Shown piece after piece: positions 36,326 to 49,062 of a stretch of 64,000 nucleotides of DNA. The position numbers and the translations under genes were made by a program. Numbering within the stretch: position 1 is the first letter of the stretch; every line of letters begins with the position of its first letter. The stretch lies in NCBI GenBank assembly GCA_940337035.1, contig CALNHX010007728.1, forward strand, positions 1-64,000. The letters run 5' to 3'. A model generated the notes under the pieces. The model was given only the letters and a program-made list of their open reading frames with translations, made no database searches and was not told where the DNA came from. Source of the stretch: Agriotes lineatus (lineage: Eukaryota > Arthropoda > Insecta > Coleoptera > Elateridae).

Positions 36326-36450
36326 TGGCTGGCTAACTTGAGGAAATGGACAGGTCTAACATCGACTGAGTTATTTAGAACCACGGTAAATAAAGTCAGA
36401 TGGGCCAATGTGATCGCCAACATCAATAGAAGATATGCACCTTTAGAAGA
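36326..36450 (+). pseudogene. RTE-type LINE terminal fragment
   Basis: A plus-strand frame reads WLANLRKWTGLTSTELFRTT followed by VNKVRWANVIANINRRY. This is the characteristic end of an RTE-type LINE ORF (LRxWFG...STELFRxAVNKV...MIANI). It lacks everything upstream, so it is a short relic. It lies just after the microsatellite tail of another LINE piece. Confidence 0.75.
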
Positions 36451-37920
36451 AGAAATGGTTCAGATTTCGTATTTCGCACGAGTGAGCCAAGCCCACTTTC
36501 GCTTTCAGTCCGTGAAGTCAGCAATTGTTCTCAGCGCCTTTCTGGTCCCGTTTTGATGCCGTGATGGAGTGAGCTTGAGCGTTTTGTCAAGTATCCAGCA
36601 GATGTATCGGCGTACAGTGATTGTGCAGTATTTGCCACCCCCCCCCCTCTGTCGGCGGTTGCATTCCTGGTCGATTAATTAGGGAATGCTGTCCCACGCC
36701 ATATCGGCGCATCCAACGCTGGCTGACCTATTTTGCACGTTCCCAAAATCACCTTGGGGTAAGTTCACTGAAGCTTCCATCGGGCTGTATCTAAATTTTC
36801 CGTTTTCTATTATGGGCTTTTCGTCTTGTAGCCGCAAGTGGAGCTCCATTCAGGGCCCTTGCATTTAGTCGTGGAAGCATCCAGGACATGATCTTGACCC
36901 TAGCTACTCGCGCTGAGAACAGCTGTCAGCCGCGGTGCGACTTAATACCAGCTACGTGAATTTTATAGCACACAGAAAGGGACTCGATAAGGAACACACA
37001 TACTGGTTCAATTTTCCCTTTATGTAACATTTACTAACGACCAGTGATCGGATGCTGCGAGCTTCACTCATGCATTTGGTGTTTGGTATTCCAACGTGAG
37101 CTCGGGATATACAGTTCGTCCCACGAACTTTGTACCCGAAAACATCAAACGTTTCCTCCCCATCCACGGAGCAGACACCGCTTGCCGTGTTGCCTTGTTA
37201 CTTTGTTTCTTATTTTCATGTGTGCGATAAATGAAGTCGGAGCACTGTAAATTTATGCGTTTTAGGAGGTGCCTCTTAGTTTTTCGGCCTCTATTTACCT
37301 GCGAATAATCACCTGTATTTTGTACCATATAGTATTGAATTTGTGATTATACTGTGATACCAGCCTTGTGGGTTTGATTTTGTTACGGCTGCCTATGTTA
37401 ACTGGAGCCTCTCTTTCAGGAAATGTTTGTGCTACTGAAGTTATCGAATTCTTGTTTGAACACCTGGATACAGTTGCCGTAATTTGGAAAAAAATCGCTG
37501 GCGCTCACATGGCATTTTTTAAATGCTACCGTTAAGTACTTACAGAGCTCACACTATTTCGCTGAGCTAAGTGCGGCCAACAGCTGTATCCAGGACATGA
37601 AGTTTGGTTTTCTGAGTTTTGGACAATTAATTTATTAAAAGTAAGAAAACTACACGACTGGTTTTCGATTTCTTGGTATTCTTTACTCTTAAATTGTTCT
37701 GGTAGAATGAATTCGCAAACGCTAGAAATTTTGACTTCTGTCCTTTAAAATTGTTACGTGAAATCCACAGATTTAACAGAATATACTGTTTAAGTTCTAA
37801 GAATTTTCTCGATGCATTTTAGACGTTGCCCTTCGAATCGGTACAACTCGTACACTTTTCCATGCAAAACTGTCGCCTATCTTCATTTAAAATTCTGTTG
37901 CGAAATCATTTAATTCAAAA
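36451..37920. other. Unique intronic DNA
   Basis: A C-homopolymer run lies at about 36638. Otherwise no exon or element was recognised. The start of the open frame entering the next LINE (37826 onward) is not LINE-like. Confidence 0.35.
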
Positions 37921-37921
37921 T

Positions 37922-38757
37922 CAGTCAGCTGACTGTGGTAAGGAAATTAAGCGAAGAATACAACTGGGAAGGACTGCCATGGCACAAATGACTCAAATTT
38001 GGGCTGACCGAAATATTCGCATAGACGTCAAAGTACGTCTCGTTCAAGCCTTAGTTTTCCCTGTGTTCATGTATGCGGCGGAAACATGGACGGTCAGAGA
38101 GGCTGAGCGCAAGAAAATAGACGCATTCGAGATGTACTGCTGGCGTCGTATGCTTAGAGTTAAATGGACAGCTCATCGCACAAACGAATCCATCCTAAAC
38201 GAAATTAAGCCCCAACTTCGCCTCTCTTCACTTGTTTCTAAGAAAGCCCTCAAATTCTTTGGCCACATCTCCAGAAGAGAGAACATGGAAAAAAACATAC
38301 TACAAGGAAAGCCAGATGGAAAAAGAAGACGAGGACGATCTCCCCAACGCTGGATTGACATAACGCGAAAGGGTCTCCAGGAACCCTGGGAACATGTTTT
38401 ACGCATGACCCAAGATAGAGGCGCCTGGAGAAATTTTCTGGACGAGACATTTCCAAACCTATCATATTAGAATCATTACACATCTGGAAAGATGTCATGA
38501 TGTAGAAGATTTATATAGATTTTAGGCCCCGTTGAAATGTCCAGTTCATATTCTTTTAGTACAGTGTAGTTGGTGACAACAACTACAACATTATTACAAT
38601 ATTACTTATAGGTATGGAAGAAGGTGGAAGAAGAGTTGTCTAACCTCATAACCAAGCTGAACCAGCGCCCATTTGTTAGACCGAAATGTATTTTTATGTA
38701 TACATGCATGTATCAGTAATCGGTGTTGACAATAAAAACATTTATTACTATTATTAT
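37922..38757 (+). pseudogene. 5'-truncated RTE-type LINE, best-preserved copy
   Basis: Non-LTR retrotransposons copy themselves by target-primed reverse transcription. Only the region after the RT palm remains here. An open frame to 38470 reads GKEIKRRIQLGRTAMAQM, then VRLVQALVFPVFMYAAETWT, then FEMYCWRRMLRVKWTAHRTN, then KALKFFGHISRRENMEKNIL, then GKRRRGRSPQRWID and a normal stop. This order is that of RTE-like LINE C-termini. About 290 bp of 3' untranslated sequence ends in AATAAAAACATTTATTACTA, an ATT-rich simple tail. The 180-codon open frame without a stop suggests a young insertion. Residues before about 37922 do not look LINE-like, so truncation lies near there. It is plus-strand, opposite to the inferred host gene. 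Confidence 0.85.
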
Positions 38758-38759
38758 TT

Positions 38760-39750
38760 CAAATCGAACAAGTTATCTCTCATGTACTACATTTCTTTGA
38801 GGGATAGCGAGGTTTAACACTGACTGAACTACCCACAAACAAACATTCTTTTTTTATATAATGCAGAGGCGAACCACAGCTTGGATAAAATATAATTTAT
38901 AGCATTTGTGGAAACAGGTATGTATTTTTCACTTTTTTTATTATTGTTGTAGGCATTTACACAACTAGCTATAGAAGAGATGAATATAAAAGATAAACAA
39001 TATAGTCAAGCACAAGTACAAGATTGTTGTAGAATGAACAATTTAATTTTGCATTTTTCGCGGATATTACACTTAGACCCCTTCATTATTTTGCTCTGGG
39101 AGGATGCACGCGTTTTGATAGTATGTCCTCGTTCGCTCGCGACTATGAACAAGCCTGCTCGACAATTAAGTATTAGGTACATGTTTCACTAAGTATTTTA
39201 TCCCGGTGTGCTAGATTGATCGACAGTTGTCTTCAATTAAGCAATTTTATAAATTATTAATAATTTTGTGAAACCGAGTGATCAGTCATCCAGGATGCAT
39301 CTCTGCTGTAGTAGATTTTAAGATGGCTTCAGCATTATTTTGATGATACCATGCCTGATATCGGTGTGTGCCCTATGCATACACCAAGCGACACTTGCTA
39401 TAGGCAATAAACAATAGTTATTGTTGGGCGATAAAATAAGAATCTAAGAGCTACTTAAGTTCGAATCGTCATCAAACAGATAGAAGTTTAATAAGTGTAT
39501 TACTATAAATGAATGGAAAGGTTTCAAGATGAGTTTCCTAATTCACCAAACATTACACCGGTTTCGAGGATAAATGGCAAACCCAAGATCATCCTAAGCT
39601 CCTGTAACTGCGCCACACCGTTCTTCTCATGCCGCAAGTAAGAGGTCTAAACTGAAATGTTTGTTAATTCTGCTTTTACTACATATAGTTCATTTCAAAA
39701 TCATATAAGTTGGGGCATGTTATATCACAACGGTGTAAAGGTAAAAACTT
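38760..39750. other. Unannotated intronic DNA
   Basis: AT-rich, no exon or repeat recognised. Confidence 0.35.
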
Positions 39751-39756
39751 CTAGAT

Positions 39757-39825
39757 GTGTCATTGACATAAATGTCAATTTGGTCGACATAAATGTCAAT
39801 TTGGTTGACACAAATATCAGTTCAA
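39757..39825. repeat. 21-bp degenerate tandem repeat
   Basis: GACATAAATGTCAATTTGGT occurs twice and a third degenerate copy (GACACAAATATCAGTTC) follows. The motif contains the palindrome GACATAAATGTC. Confidence 0.75.
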
Positions 39826-39829
39826 TTGA

Positions 39830-42590
39830 AACTTCACAATGACTACAGGAATAGTTTTGCTTGATCAACTAAAAACTGCGGCTAGAAAGTGTTTTATCGA
39901 ACTAAACGCTTTAGCATCGCAGTTGTTAAGAAAGGAATTATGTCATTTTGACAGGAGCGACTTTTATGTTTTAGATATTGCAAGACCTGTCTGCTGTACA
40001 CTGTTAAAAATAAGATATAACCATGGCCTGCTATATGTTGGAATCAACTATACAATCCACAACTGCAACACGCGATAATATTTTGTTAAGTGCTCATAAA
40101 ACAAATGAATTAATAACTTAAATTGTGAATTATTGTGGATGGACCAAAAAGAAACGCAAAATGTCAAATGAGAGCATAGATCGCGTGACAAACCATAGAA
40201 TAATCAAAATCGCACCGAAAACCATGGACTACCAGACCAACGGCAGGCCACCAAAATTTTGACGAGACAATTGACAATCGACATCCCATAACAACTCCAT
40301 GGGACATAAGTCTATATACACACAGCTAACAATTACTGATAGTCACGAAGACGCTTCTAAAATGAAGGGCTGTGCACTCGAAGATAGTTTAAAACAATGT
40401 ATAATGACCTTGCGAATCTAAATATGAAGGGTCCCATTCCGTTTGCGATTGCAAAAAATCAGAAAAAATATTTTTCGATTTTTTTATTATCTACTGAAAA
40501 TTGATTAATTTTATCGGTACATCGCATTTACAAGCTTATTTTTGAATATTTCTCAATTATTTTTAAACTAATTGAAAGCTTATTCTTTTTAGATTCAGAT
40601 GAATCGCGAAATTATTTTTAACCAACGTTACAGAAATTGTTTAAACAGAGTACCTGGAATGCGCGGTATACATTTCAGCATCGAGGTATTTTGAAAACTA
40701 TTGCACATAAATGCACATTTCGAGCGTATCAAATGTGTAGAAAATAATGCAGAATTTTGTAGCAAATTATTATTTGCATTGATATATTGTAAAAAAGACG
40801 ATTTATTTTTTGCTGCGTGTTTTGGTTGATACGCGTGTCGCACCTCACCGGTCACTGATTTGCACCCAGGAAATAAAGAGATAACGTCGGGAATAGTTAA
40901 GGGAAAGTTGAGTTTTCGCCCGTTGTTCGACCACTACAAAAGATAAATTTCCCACATTCCCAGCAGTAACTGATAAAATTCGTCCCAACAAATGGCATAC
41001 AACTCCTCCGACACCCTGTATAAAGACTAAAATTAATCTATTTTCTAAAAACGTGGCACAATGGTATGACAAAAACGTTATTTCTTTGCATGGTTTGCCC
41101 CATAGCAACATCTTAAGAAATCAGCTTCCAATATAAAATTTGGAGCAAACGTGATTTAAACTACCATCTGGGCAGCCAGAAGAGAAACGAACCATCGCGC
41201 GAATAACTCAATTAAATAAAACTACCACTCACACCCTTCGCCGTTTAATAACACCATCTTCGCCTCCTGGACTTTCACATGGGCTGGAACAAGCCGCGAC
41301 AATCGGCCGCAAAATCACGAACTGCATCAGCGAGACAACAAACTGACAGCGGCACCATAACTTTCTACAATCACTGCGAGCGAGTTCGCGGCGAATTGAA
41401 TTGGACCACAGCCAAGTCGTGGAGTCCCGGACTTCGACTTGTTCAGCCAAGACTGGAAACCAAGAGCAAATATGGTGTGGGTGACGTCACGGGAAGCTGG
41501 CGAAGTTTCTGGCGTTGCAAAAAAGGGGCGCAAAAACTGTTTGCCCACGAACAACTGAAACGGGAGCTGCTGGCGTTAAACGCCTCGGAATTAAGGAAAT
41601 AAACAAACCGATAAAAAGCTTGCTTCTGTCTTAGATCGCGTCGGGATGAAAAATCGGCATTTAGATTTTACGGCGCCCCAGCAGCTACTTGAAGTGAATT
41701 CTATGCGGGTTTTTATTGTCCACCGGTCACCAAGCAAAAATCGATTCTGCGGTCTATAAAAGTTCCATTATACAGCTGGGGAACCCATAAAAAGCAGGTC
41801 GGTGTTACAATGGCAAACCAAATATTTAAGCAATGCAGGGCCGGGAAAGACGCTTTATTACTTCCTAATATTTCTATAAACTCCGAGAAAACAAAATAAT
41901 CTTTTATAAGGGCATAAAAGCTTCATAACTGGCGAAGTGGAATTCTGGCTAGCATGAGAAAGCTCCGGATGTCGGCGAGGAGTTTACACTCCACTGTTTA
42001 TAAGGATAATGCGAAAATGGCTATAGCGGGGCATAAATGCTTCCGCACTTTATATGCTGCATCCTCCGTAATTGGGGCTACCAGAAACTTTGCTTCTTAA
42101 ACTTTGAGCTCTCAGAATCGTTAATGTGGGGGCGTCTGAGGGAACTTTTTTTGAACTGCTAAAAACATAAAATAACCCACAAAAAATTCCAACTTCGCCT
42201 ATCTAAGTCTGTTCCAAATTTAGAGCAATTGATATCCTTGTAATAAATGAAAAACAAAATCGAAAGCTAGCTGAAGATAATAAAAGTTGCAGCACTGTAC
42301 CCCCGCAGGCAATTACACGGTCCGGAGATACTTCGCATACTTGGTTTTCTACCTCCAACCACAGGAACCGCTGACAACTCCACCATCAACTAAAGTAATG
42401 ACAAAACAAGAAAAAGCAATATAAGTTGGAAACAACTCGTTCAAGTTCAACGAAGAAAATCAAGCCAAGGTAACTAGAAACATTCGGATAGGCTGGGTGA
42501 CCAACCTGTATTCTACCAGTGATACAATATTCCCTGGAAATGTCAACGTTTAAGTTAAATCAGCAACCAAGCTCAAAACAATACAAAAAA
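39830..42590. other. Intronic DNA with a possible transposon end near 41030
   Basis: About 40850-41032, read inversely, begins TACAGGGTGTCGGAGGAG, resembling the ends of Tc1/mariner-like elements, but no partner end was found. About 41270-41700 is GC-richer with open frames on both strands and no motif. Nothing else is supported. Confidence 0.3.
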
Positions 42591-42599
42591 CAGTTGAAC

Positions 42600-42880
42600 G
42601 AATGAAGCTTCGACAAAGCCTAAGAAAAGATACTGAAAAAATTCAAAGAATAACAAAAGTGGAAGACTATCCATTGCATTGGAACATTGGAATGACGCTG
42701 TGTAGGCCACGTTTCCAGACCAAATCGCAATAAATGGACTGAATGTATCATACAGTAGAGACCAAAACCCCACAAAAAAGAAAGGAATGCAAAAGACATG
42801 AAGAAGTATATATCTACGAGTAGATAACCAGAGACAGTTGAAAAAGACAAAAGAAGAATTACAATATAAGGATTAGTTTT
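42600..42880 (+). pseudogene. Decayed LINE C-terminal fragment
   Basis: Across frames the plus strand reads GHVSRPNRNKWTECIIQ, a stop, then RPKPHKKERNAKDMKKY. This parallels the LINE pattern GHVARMNDNRWTK...W.PR.GKR.RGRP..RW.DDI. Frameshifts and stops are frequent. Long minus-strand frames here are shadows. Confidence 0.5.
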
Positions 42881-43399
42881 TCTAGTATTTATAAAAGATT
42901 TGATAAAATCACGTAATATCAGTCTAACAAAAGCAGCTCTTATGAAAATACAATGTTAATAGCACATTAGATAATACGGATTGTTTATATATTAACACGT
43001 GTGTTTACTAAAGGGTGTAGTTCAATGTCAACTTGAGTATCGCGTGCGAATAGTGACGTGAACAGAAAGCCACACGCTATTGGCTGTCACGCACGAAGCG
43101 AGTTGTGCAAGTGAAACGTCAAACCAAACCGCCAGTTTTGCTCAAGTTTTGCAAATAAATATCTCCAAGCTTCGTTGGTATTACAAGATGCTAAGGAAGA
43201 AGTTTTGTAGAAATGTGATTTCACCATTGGGTTTATTTCCAAAATCAGATCATTTTAGCGCCAAAAAGTGATTTTTTATATTTCTGTCTATCAGCGAGTT
43301 TTGCAAATGAGCCCATCATAGTAAATCCTTAAAATACCACGTGTTTGTAGTACGCTTTGCGAACAACTCACGGAATTCGTAATACCTCCAAGAATGTCA

Positions 43400-43505
43400 A
43401 CATTCGGTACTCTAGAGCCTTGCAAAACAGCTCAATCATTCGATGAATATCGACATCACTGACTGCTCATTGTCTGGGAAGTCCGGAAAACCAATCAATT
43501 AAAAT
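43400..43505 (-). repeat. Dispersed repeat, copy 2 (inverse of 31.1 kb)
   Basis: GACTGCTCATTGTCTGGGAA followed by a TCCGGAAAACCAA stretch is the inverse of the sequence at 31118-31260. Similarity fades outside this block. Confidence 0.6.
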
Positions 43506-43659
43506 CTTACTTTGCCAATTTACTTCGTGTTATATTCGTGTAAATAAATTTATCAGCTAGACTTGCATGTCAATAGGACCACGTTGAGTACCAAACTGCA
43601 CGGATTTGATGAGCTACAACATAATACCAATCAAATACTTCCCCGACTCCTAGAAAAAC

Positions 43660-44240
43660 AGAAAAAATTAATAAAAACACCGAACTGATTTCCACTGCGA
43701 CGACGGACGGCCGTTCAAAATAACGGGCGCAAGGTGTTTAAATACTCCGAATATCAACAGCAAAAGGCAGACAAGCTCAGTAGGTCAAACTAACTCGTTC
43801 GCATAAGAGCTTTGGCATCCAATCTCTGTAGTCAAACACCTAGCTCGACAGACGAGCACCCCCGGTCGCCCCAAAGCTACTCCTTTCCTCCAGGAGGCCG
43901 TCACGTTGTTCCCCAGCTCCGTTCATGTTAAACCTCTCAAGGCCCGGCATTACGTACCCTCCAGAAGACCGAACCGTTGTTCACCCCCGGCTACCGCCAG
44001 CCCAGACCGAAGCAGCTCCTCTAGTTTTACTTTTTTATCTTTCTAGACCCCGCACCTTGGCCGAGCGCCCCTTCGATCCCTTGCCAACCCTAAGGCTGGA
44101 ATCACCACTCCGTAGAGGTGCAATAGCTACTAGCACCGACGCCAGCGAGCAATTGCGCACCCTAATCTCTTAATTTGTGATTATTGTACATCCATACACC
44201 TATATCAACGAAATAAAATAATAATCAATATTCAGTCCTG
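43660..44240 (+). other. C-rich block with TATA-like and AATAAA motifs
   Basis: This block is strongly C-rich (43850-44170) in an AT-rich setting. GTGTTTAAATACTCC lies upstream (about 43734) and GAAATAAAATAATAATC downstream (about 44209). A TATA-like box, a C-rich body and a polyadenylation-like signal would fit an LTR, but I found no termini or target duplication. The 82-codon Pro-rich frame is probably a composition effect. Confidence 0.25.
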
Positions 44241-44244
44241 TGTT

Positions 44245-45190
44245 CTGATTAACGTACCAACTCCAAATAATCTGAGATAGACGTTTGTGTTAAGCTATAC
44301 ACTTCTCTGACTGTCATATCATTTACAAGAATTTTGCTGATGTATCATCTGATCACTCTTGTTCTCCATGGTTTAAATCCAAATAGTTTCGCCATTTCAG
44401 TAAAAAAAAATTCAGCACACATCTGTCATGGATCGTAGTAATATCAAGGCAACACAACAATTATGTCTTCTATCTAAGAGTAATATTAACAACGTAGTAG
44501 GTTAGTAGGTAGTCTGAACTATTTTTTGATATATGATATACTGTGATAAAATGATGTTATGAACCTAAAGAGCTATTTCGGGGATTACGGGCTTCTTTCG
44601 GTGACGCTTTGCAATCAGATTTCATACCAAAAAATCACCAATAATCTGTGGCGGGTTTAGTCTTATGGGTTTGATGGATTGTGGACCCATCAGATTAGTT
44701 CAGGATTTGATAGTGTTTTGGAAACAAACTAACGTCCGGCCGTTCGCAGTCTCAGGTATGATTTGGTTATCTTTGCTTTCACGTGGCCTAACTCTAAGCC
44801 GACTTTATTTTCAGGACTTTCTTCTCTTTTTCTCTCTTGACCTGTTCGCTACGCTTTTTACTTTGTTTTCCTTCTTTGATATTTCTACGACTAATTTCAA
44901 GATGCGCGAGGCTACATATCAAAAATCCATGGATGTTTGAACTGCCTTTAAGGTTCCTGCTCTGGCTGCCTGTTGGAATGCAGATTTGTGAAGTTCGGCA
45001 ATAGATGTGCCATACAACGAAATACGTTATTCTTCGAGATACTTGCGCTTACTAAAAAGTAAAATACTCACTCATATATTTTGCGTGTTTTCCCCAGGTA
45101 ACAAACAATACTCGTTAAATACCCATACTTTTTAATCTCAACTTCATTATTTTTTAAATGTTTGCCAAAAGGCACCTATTAACCACAGTA
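44245..45190. other. Unannotated intronic DNA
   Basis: No exon, repeat or element recognised. A 91-codon plus-strand frame (44665-44940) is rich in Phe and Leu and lacks a recognisable motif. Confidence 0.3.
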
Positions 45191-45920
45191 AAGATTTATG
45201 AGCGCAATTAGCGATTAACCCGTTGCGCGTGTTTGATTTCTCCGGTCTCAACGTACAAGAAAAGGCCATTTACAACCAGCCAGTTTGAAAAGGGATAAAT
45301 CAGACACCATATTATTATTGCACTTCCGGCTCGTTACATCCACCGGGATTGCCATTTGACACAGCCTCGATTATTAAAAAGGGATCGGGCGGGTTGGCCC
45401 AGTTCCACGAGAAAATCCCGAGTTTTCAGCCTGGCCGAGCCGGATAAAAAAGTTAATTGCTGTTGCTCCCGCCAGTGTATCGGTAGCCCCCACAATTAAT
45501 GTAAATTTTACTTTATTGCCGAGCTTAATAACCACGCGCACGGCCGACGCATAAATCAGTACAATTAATATGAAAACAGCCATCCCAAAAGGTAAACACC
45601 GAAGATAATGCATCAAGTCCGGCAACCCTGATCGGGATAATTACAAGGCGGCGGCCGGTCGTCCACCCCTCGCCTCCTTTACATATTAGACGCATTTATC
45701 GATAATATATTTGTTTTCTCTCCTCGTCCCAACTTCCACTTCCAATAACCGGGGGCACGACTACGGCGTTTGGGGACGATAAAAAATCAGACAGGACGCC
45801 TAGAGACGACAATCGATCCTGCAGGAATTTTGATTAACATGTTCGCAATCCTGATCTGCTTCGTAATGAGCCGCCGATCTGCTAACAAGATTAATCGCAG
45901 GTTCGAGATGCGATGTTTTC
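45190..45920. promoter_or_regulatory. Candidate enhancer: unique, TAAT-dense block
   Basis: The block is repeat-free and less AT-rich than its flanks, yet contains many homeodomain-type cores: GCAATTAGCGATTAAC, AAGTTAATTGC, ACAATTAATGT, GCTTAATAACC, GTACAATTAATATG, GGATAATTACAA, TTGATTAACATG and AAGATTAATCG. Such clustering in a large intron is typical of developmental enhancers. It has no convincing coding frame. This is inference from motif density alone. Confidence 0.35.
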
Positions 45921-46689
45921 TAATTTTGAGTTGAACGACAGTGTTGTCATATCTGTTGAAATTTCATAACAGATCACTTCTACTCTAGGGGAAAATGAAG
46001 TGTTTGTAGAACGCTTCGGTTTCGTATTTAGGAACTAGTTTTTATTCTTCATTTCTCATATAGTCTCTACTAAATAGTAATAGTGACATAGCACGCAAAA
46101 TTCAAAACTGGCAATTATTTTCGCTACAATCTACTGGATTATGTATTTTGAACTTGGCAACACTGGCCGACGTCCGACGGCGTGAAGAAAGACTAAAACA
46201 AATGCAAACGCTGTTGCGAAGCAACAAAGCCTCGGCTCAAGGTAGCGTTTGTGTTTTGTATGTGGGCACGTATTGTTCAGCCCTCGTAAATACGTCAAGT
46301 TCATAAACAAATCGAATCTGGATCGATCGATACCAGTTTAGGACGTACCCATAAATCGATGGGAGATATTTAAATAGCTCGGTTTTAATGTCATGGCTAC
46401 TCCGTGGCCAGAATAAATACGAATTGAATTATTCAAAATAGTTTCATTCATAAAGAACCATCGTATTGTATCTGTGCCAACAAAAACTATTTTTAAGTAC
46501 TTACTAATAGCACCACGGTACTCATCTGCGTTAGTGCGAATGCAGGAAATGCACTTACCTGGAACAAAAAATACATTGTTAAAATTATGATAAAAAATAA
46601 ATCGATAAAATTGTGACTACATCTAACAGACAGAACAAGATGTATACTTCATTTCTTGTAGATATTAAAAAGCTTAATCGCGAAATAGG

Positions 46690-47297
46690 TGTAATATTTA
46701 TCTTTGTGTTCTTTCAGTTGTTTGAAAATATTCTATGATTTGATTGTATTCGTATAATTATGGGCTTTCAACTAAATCAACCACTGAAATATGGTACTTT
46801 CCAAATTTAGCACAGAATCGAACCGAGCACAAAGTTAATTTAGGCCGGGGGTAGTTTTAAATGTCGATGGGTCAGGCGGGCAGTTAGCCGAGAACGTCCA
46901 TATGGAAATGTTATAAAACCGGACACGACTGGCGGTTGCATTTTTACAATGCGAGGGCTCTCATGTACTTTGGCAATGCTGCTTGTAGTAATTATGTAGA
47001 TTATAAGAAAAGAGTGAAATAATAAGGTCTGTAGTAGATATTATTGCTTGAAGAGCTTTGCAATGGAGGTTGTAGAAAGTTTTATTGTGCAGCCGAGTTG
47101 AATGCGGCTGATTGTAGATAGCTTTGTTGTTGGGTCGTTGTACATTTGTTTATTTGGGTTGGAGCCCAGTTGGAACCGCTTTAGTGCACTATGTGCTTGA
47201 GGTTAAAGATTATCCGGCACGATTATCAATAACCCGCAACTTGATAAGCAATTATCAGTGATTCAGGCTGCGCACCTGAATAGTCCGGGATGCTCAA
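46690..47297 (+). mobile_element. LTR-like element, copy D (3'-truncated)
   Basis: It starts TGTAATATTTATCTTTGTG and runs collinear with copies A and B: CCACTGAAATATGGTAC, TCCAAATTTAGCACAGAATC, then GTGCACTATGTGCTTGAGGT and CACCTGAATAGTCCGGGATG, the last two shared with copy A. Homology stops abruptly at about 47297, so the 3' half is gone. Confidence 0.8.
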
Positions 47298-47299
47298 TT

Positions 47300-49060
47300 C
47301 ATTTGAAACTGTTCCTAACGGCCTAATAATGACAATTTCTTTACAATGATGTTCACAATAGCAGAACGAAGTATTGCAAATCAAACCCAATCATACTGTC
47401 ATGGTAACGGTTTTATCCATAGAGTAGTAATAGTAGTTTACGTAACAAGTCCGGAAAGAACATCTTTACAGGACGCGTAGGCAAATTTCAGGCCGATGCC
47501 GAAAGCGAGGCCTGAAAACCTACAAGTCAATGTCAACTACAGTCAACAAATATTGCAAACCAATCAAAACGTCAATAGGCATGTAAAAAAATTCTAAAAT
47601 CGTCCTGTAAAGAAATACTTTTCGGCCTAAAAATTGTACAGTAATCCATGATTTTCAGGACGGGTGCCCAAAAAAAAGTTGTTATACGTTTTTTGCTTAC
47701 TGGAGCTTTAGCTTTGACACTATGTGCTAACAAGAAGCCAAGATGAAGATAGGGCAGACAGGCATAATTCAAGCAAAACGAGATAGATGGTGCTTCCCGC
47801 TGCTAAAAGACGTGCCATCAATTTAATAGAAGCATATGTACAAAGCGATCTTTCTACAGCTCTTAGCGACACCATTTTACTGACATTATCTAACATAGGC
47901 TACATTAAATTGATAAGACAAGACAATGACCACTCCATGTGTTGAATTGTTGAATTAGGATCAATTCTTTTGGTAATATTTGGAAGTTGGTAAAGGCAAA
48001 TTTAGAAAAAATAATAACTCCGATGGCTCTCATTTTTGTACGTTAGTACAGCACTGTGCCTGGATAATACATAAAGAGAAATGGCGTTAAGGGTGCTGAT
48101 AATAAACAACCCCATTTCCTGGACCTCTAGAAAAGCCCGTTAGGGCCCGACAAAAACTGAACAGCAATTTTAACATCCAACTGCCGCGTTGGCAGCGCCT
48201 TTGAGAAAAATAAATTAATTGCAATTAGGGACTTGATGGCACGGCAAACAAAAAAGGCAGCCGTCCTTTGACTCCAAAAGGGCAAACAGAGAGCCCTCGC
48301 CGTGACCCCGGGCCGAGTTCGCGTATCGCCAGGATAAATCCCTTCGCCGAAACACCAAATACACGAACTATTATCCGCGAAGCTGCGCAGAACTCGTAAA
48401 CTTCCTCGTAAAAGATCCCTTAAACTGCAAGTGCTCATCAAAAGGGCGATATTAGTCGAAGCCGCCATTACGCAATGACGTTCCCGAGAGTTCCAACTTT
48501 GTGACAATCCCGGTCCATTGTTTCATCTGCATTGCAGATGCATTATTCAAAGGATGCGAAAGTATTCGGATATGCACTGAGAGGCCGACTACATAAGCGC
48601 AATAAAATCGATGAAGCCGTGAGCGGGGCGTTGTGCTAACAATGCTTTTGCCGACTTAATCCCACTTAAGGGGATGAGTCTGACTTTAGCAGTTCAGAAG
48701 TGGGATATACCTGCGGTGGCTCGAGTATCGCCGGCTTGATGTCATTACGAATTTCGCGTAGGTGCTGCTGAAGGGCTTTCGTCGCGCCCTAAGTGGCTTC
48801 AGCCACGAAATTATATTTGCCAACAATAGTGTTATGAGTTGGCGCACTTCCGAAACCCAAATATTCAATTATATGTTAGTGCAAAACCGCTGTACACGTT
48901 TCAACGCAGTTTCGGTTCAGTTATTTAAATAGAACTCTAGGGGAGATAAGCTTGGCTTTCAAACGTCAATTACAATAAACAGCTTCACTTTATATTAGAA
49001 AATATCTTACGATTTATTCCTCGAAACTATATAGACAAAAATCTTTTGAAACATAGATGT
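47300..49060. other. Unique intronic DNA, possible regulatory block
   Basis: About 48130-48800 is unique, GC-richer DNA with open frames in both directions but no protein motif or splice context. Conserved non-coding DNA is a possibility. Confidence 0.3.
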
Positions 49061-49062
49061 AT

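Noticed and set aside
36630..36655. C-homopolymer as a functional site
   Set aside because: Simple low-complexity run without supporting context.
41279..41602. 107-codon plus-strand open frame
   Set aside because: No domain or splice context, and the opposite strand is equally open.
48127..48507. 126-codon minus-strand open frame
   Set aside because: No recognisable motif and no splice sites of matching phase. More likely non-coding unique DNA.
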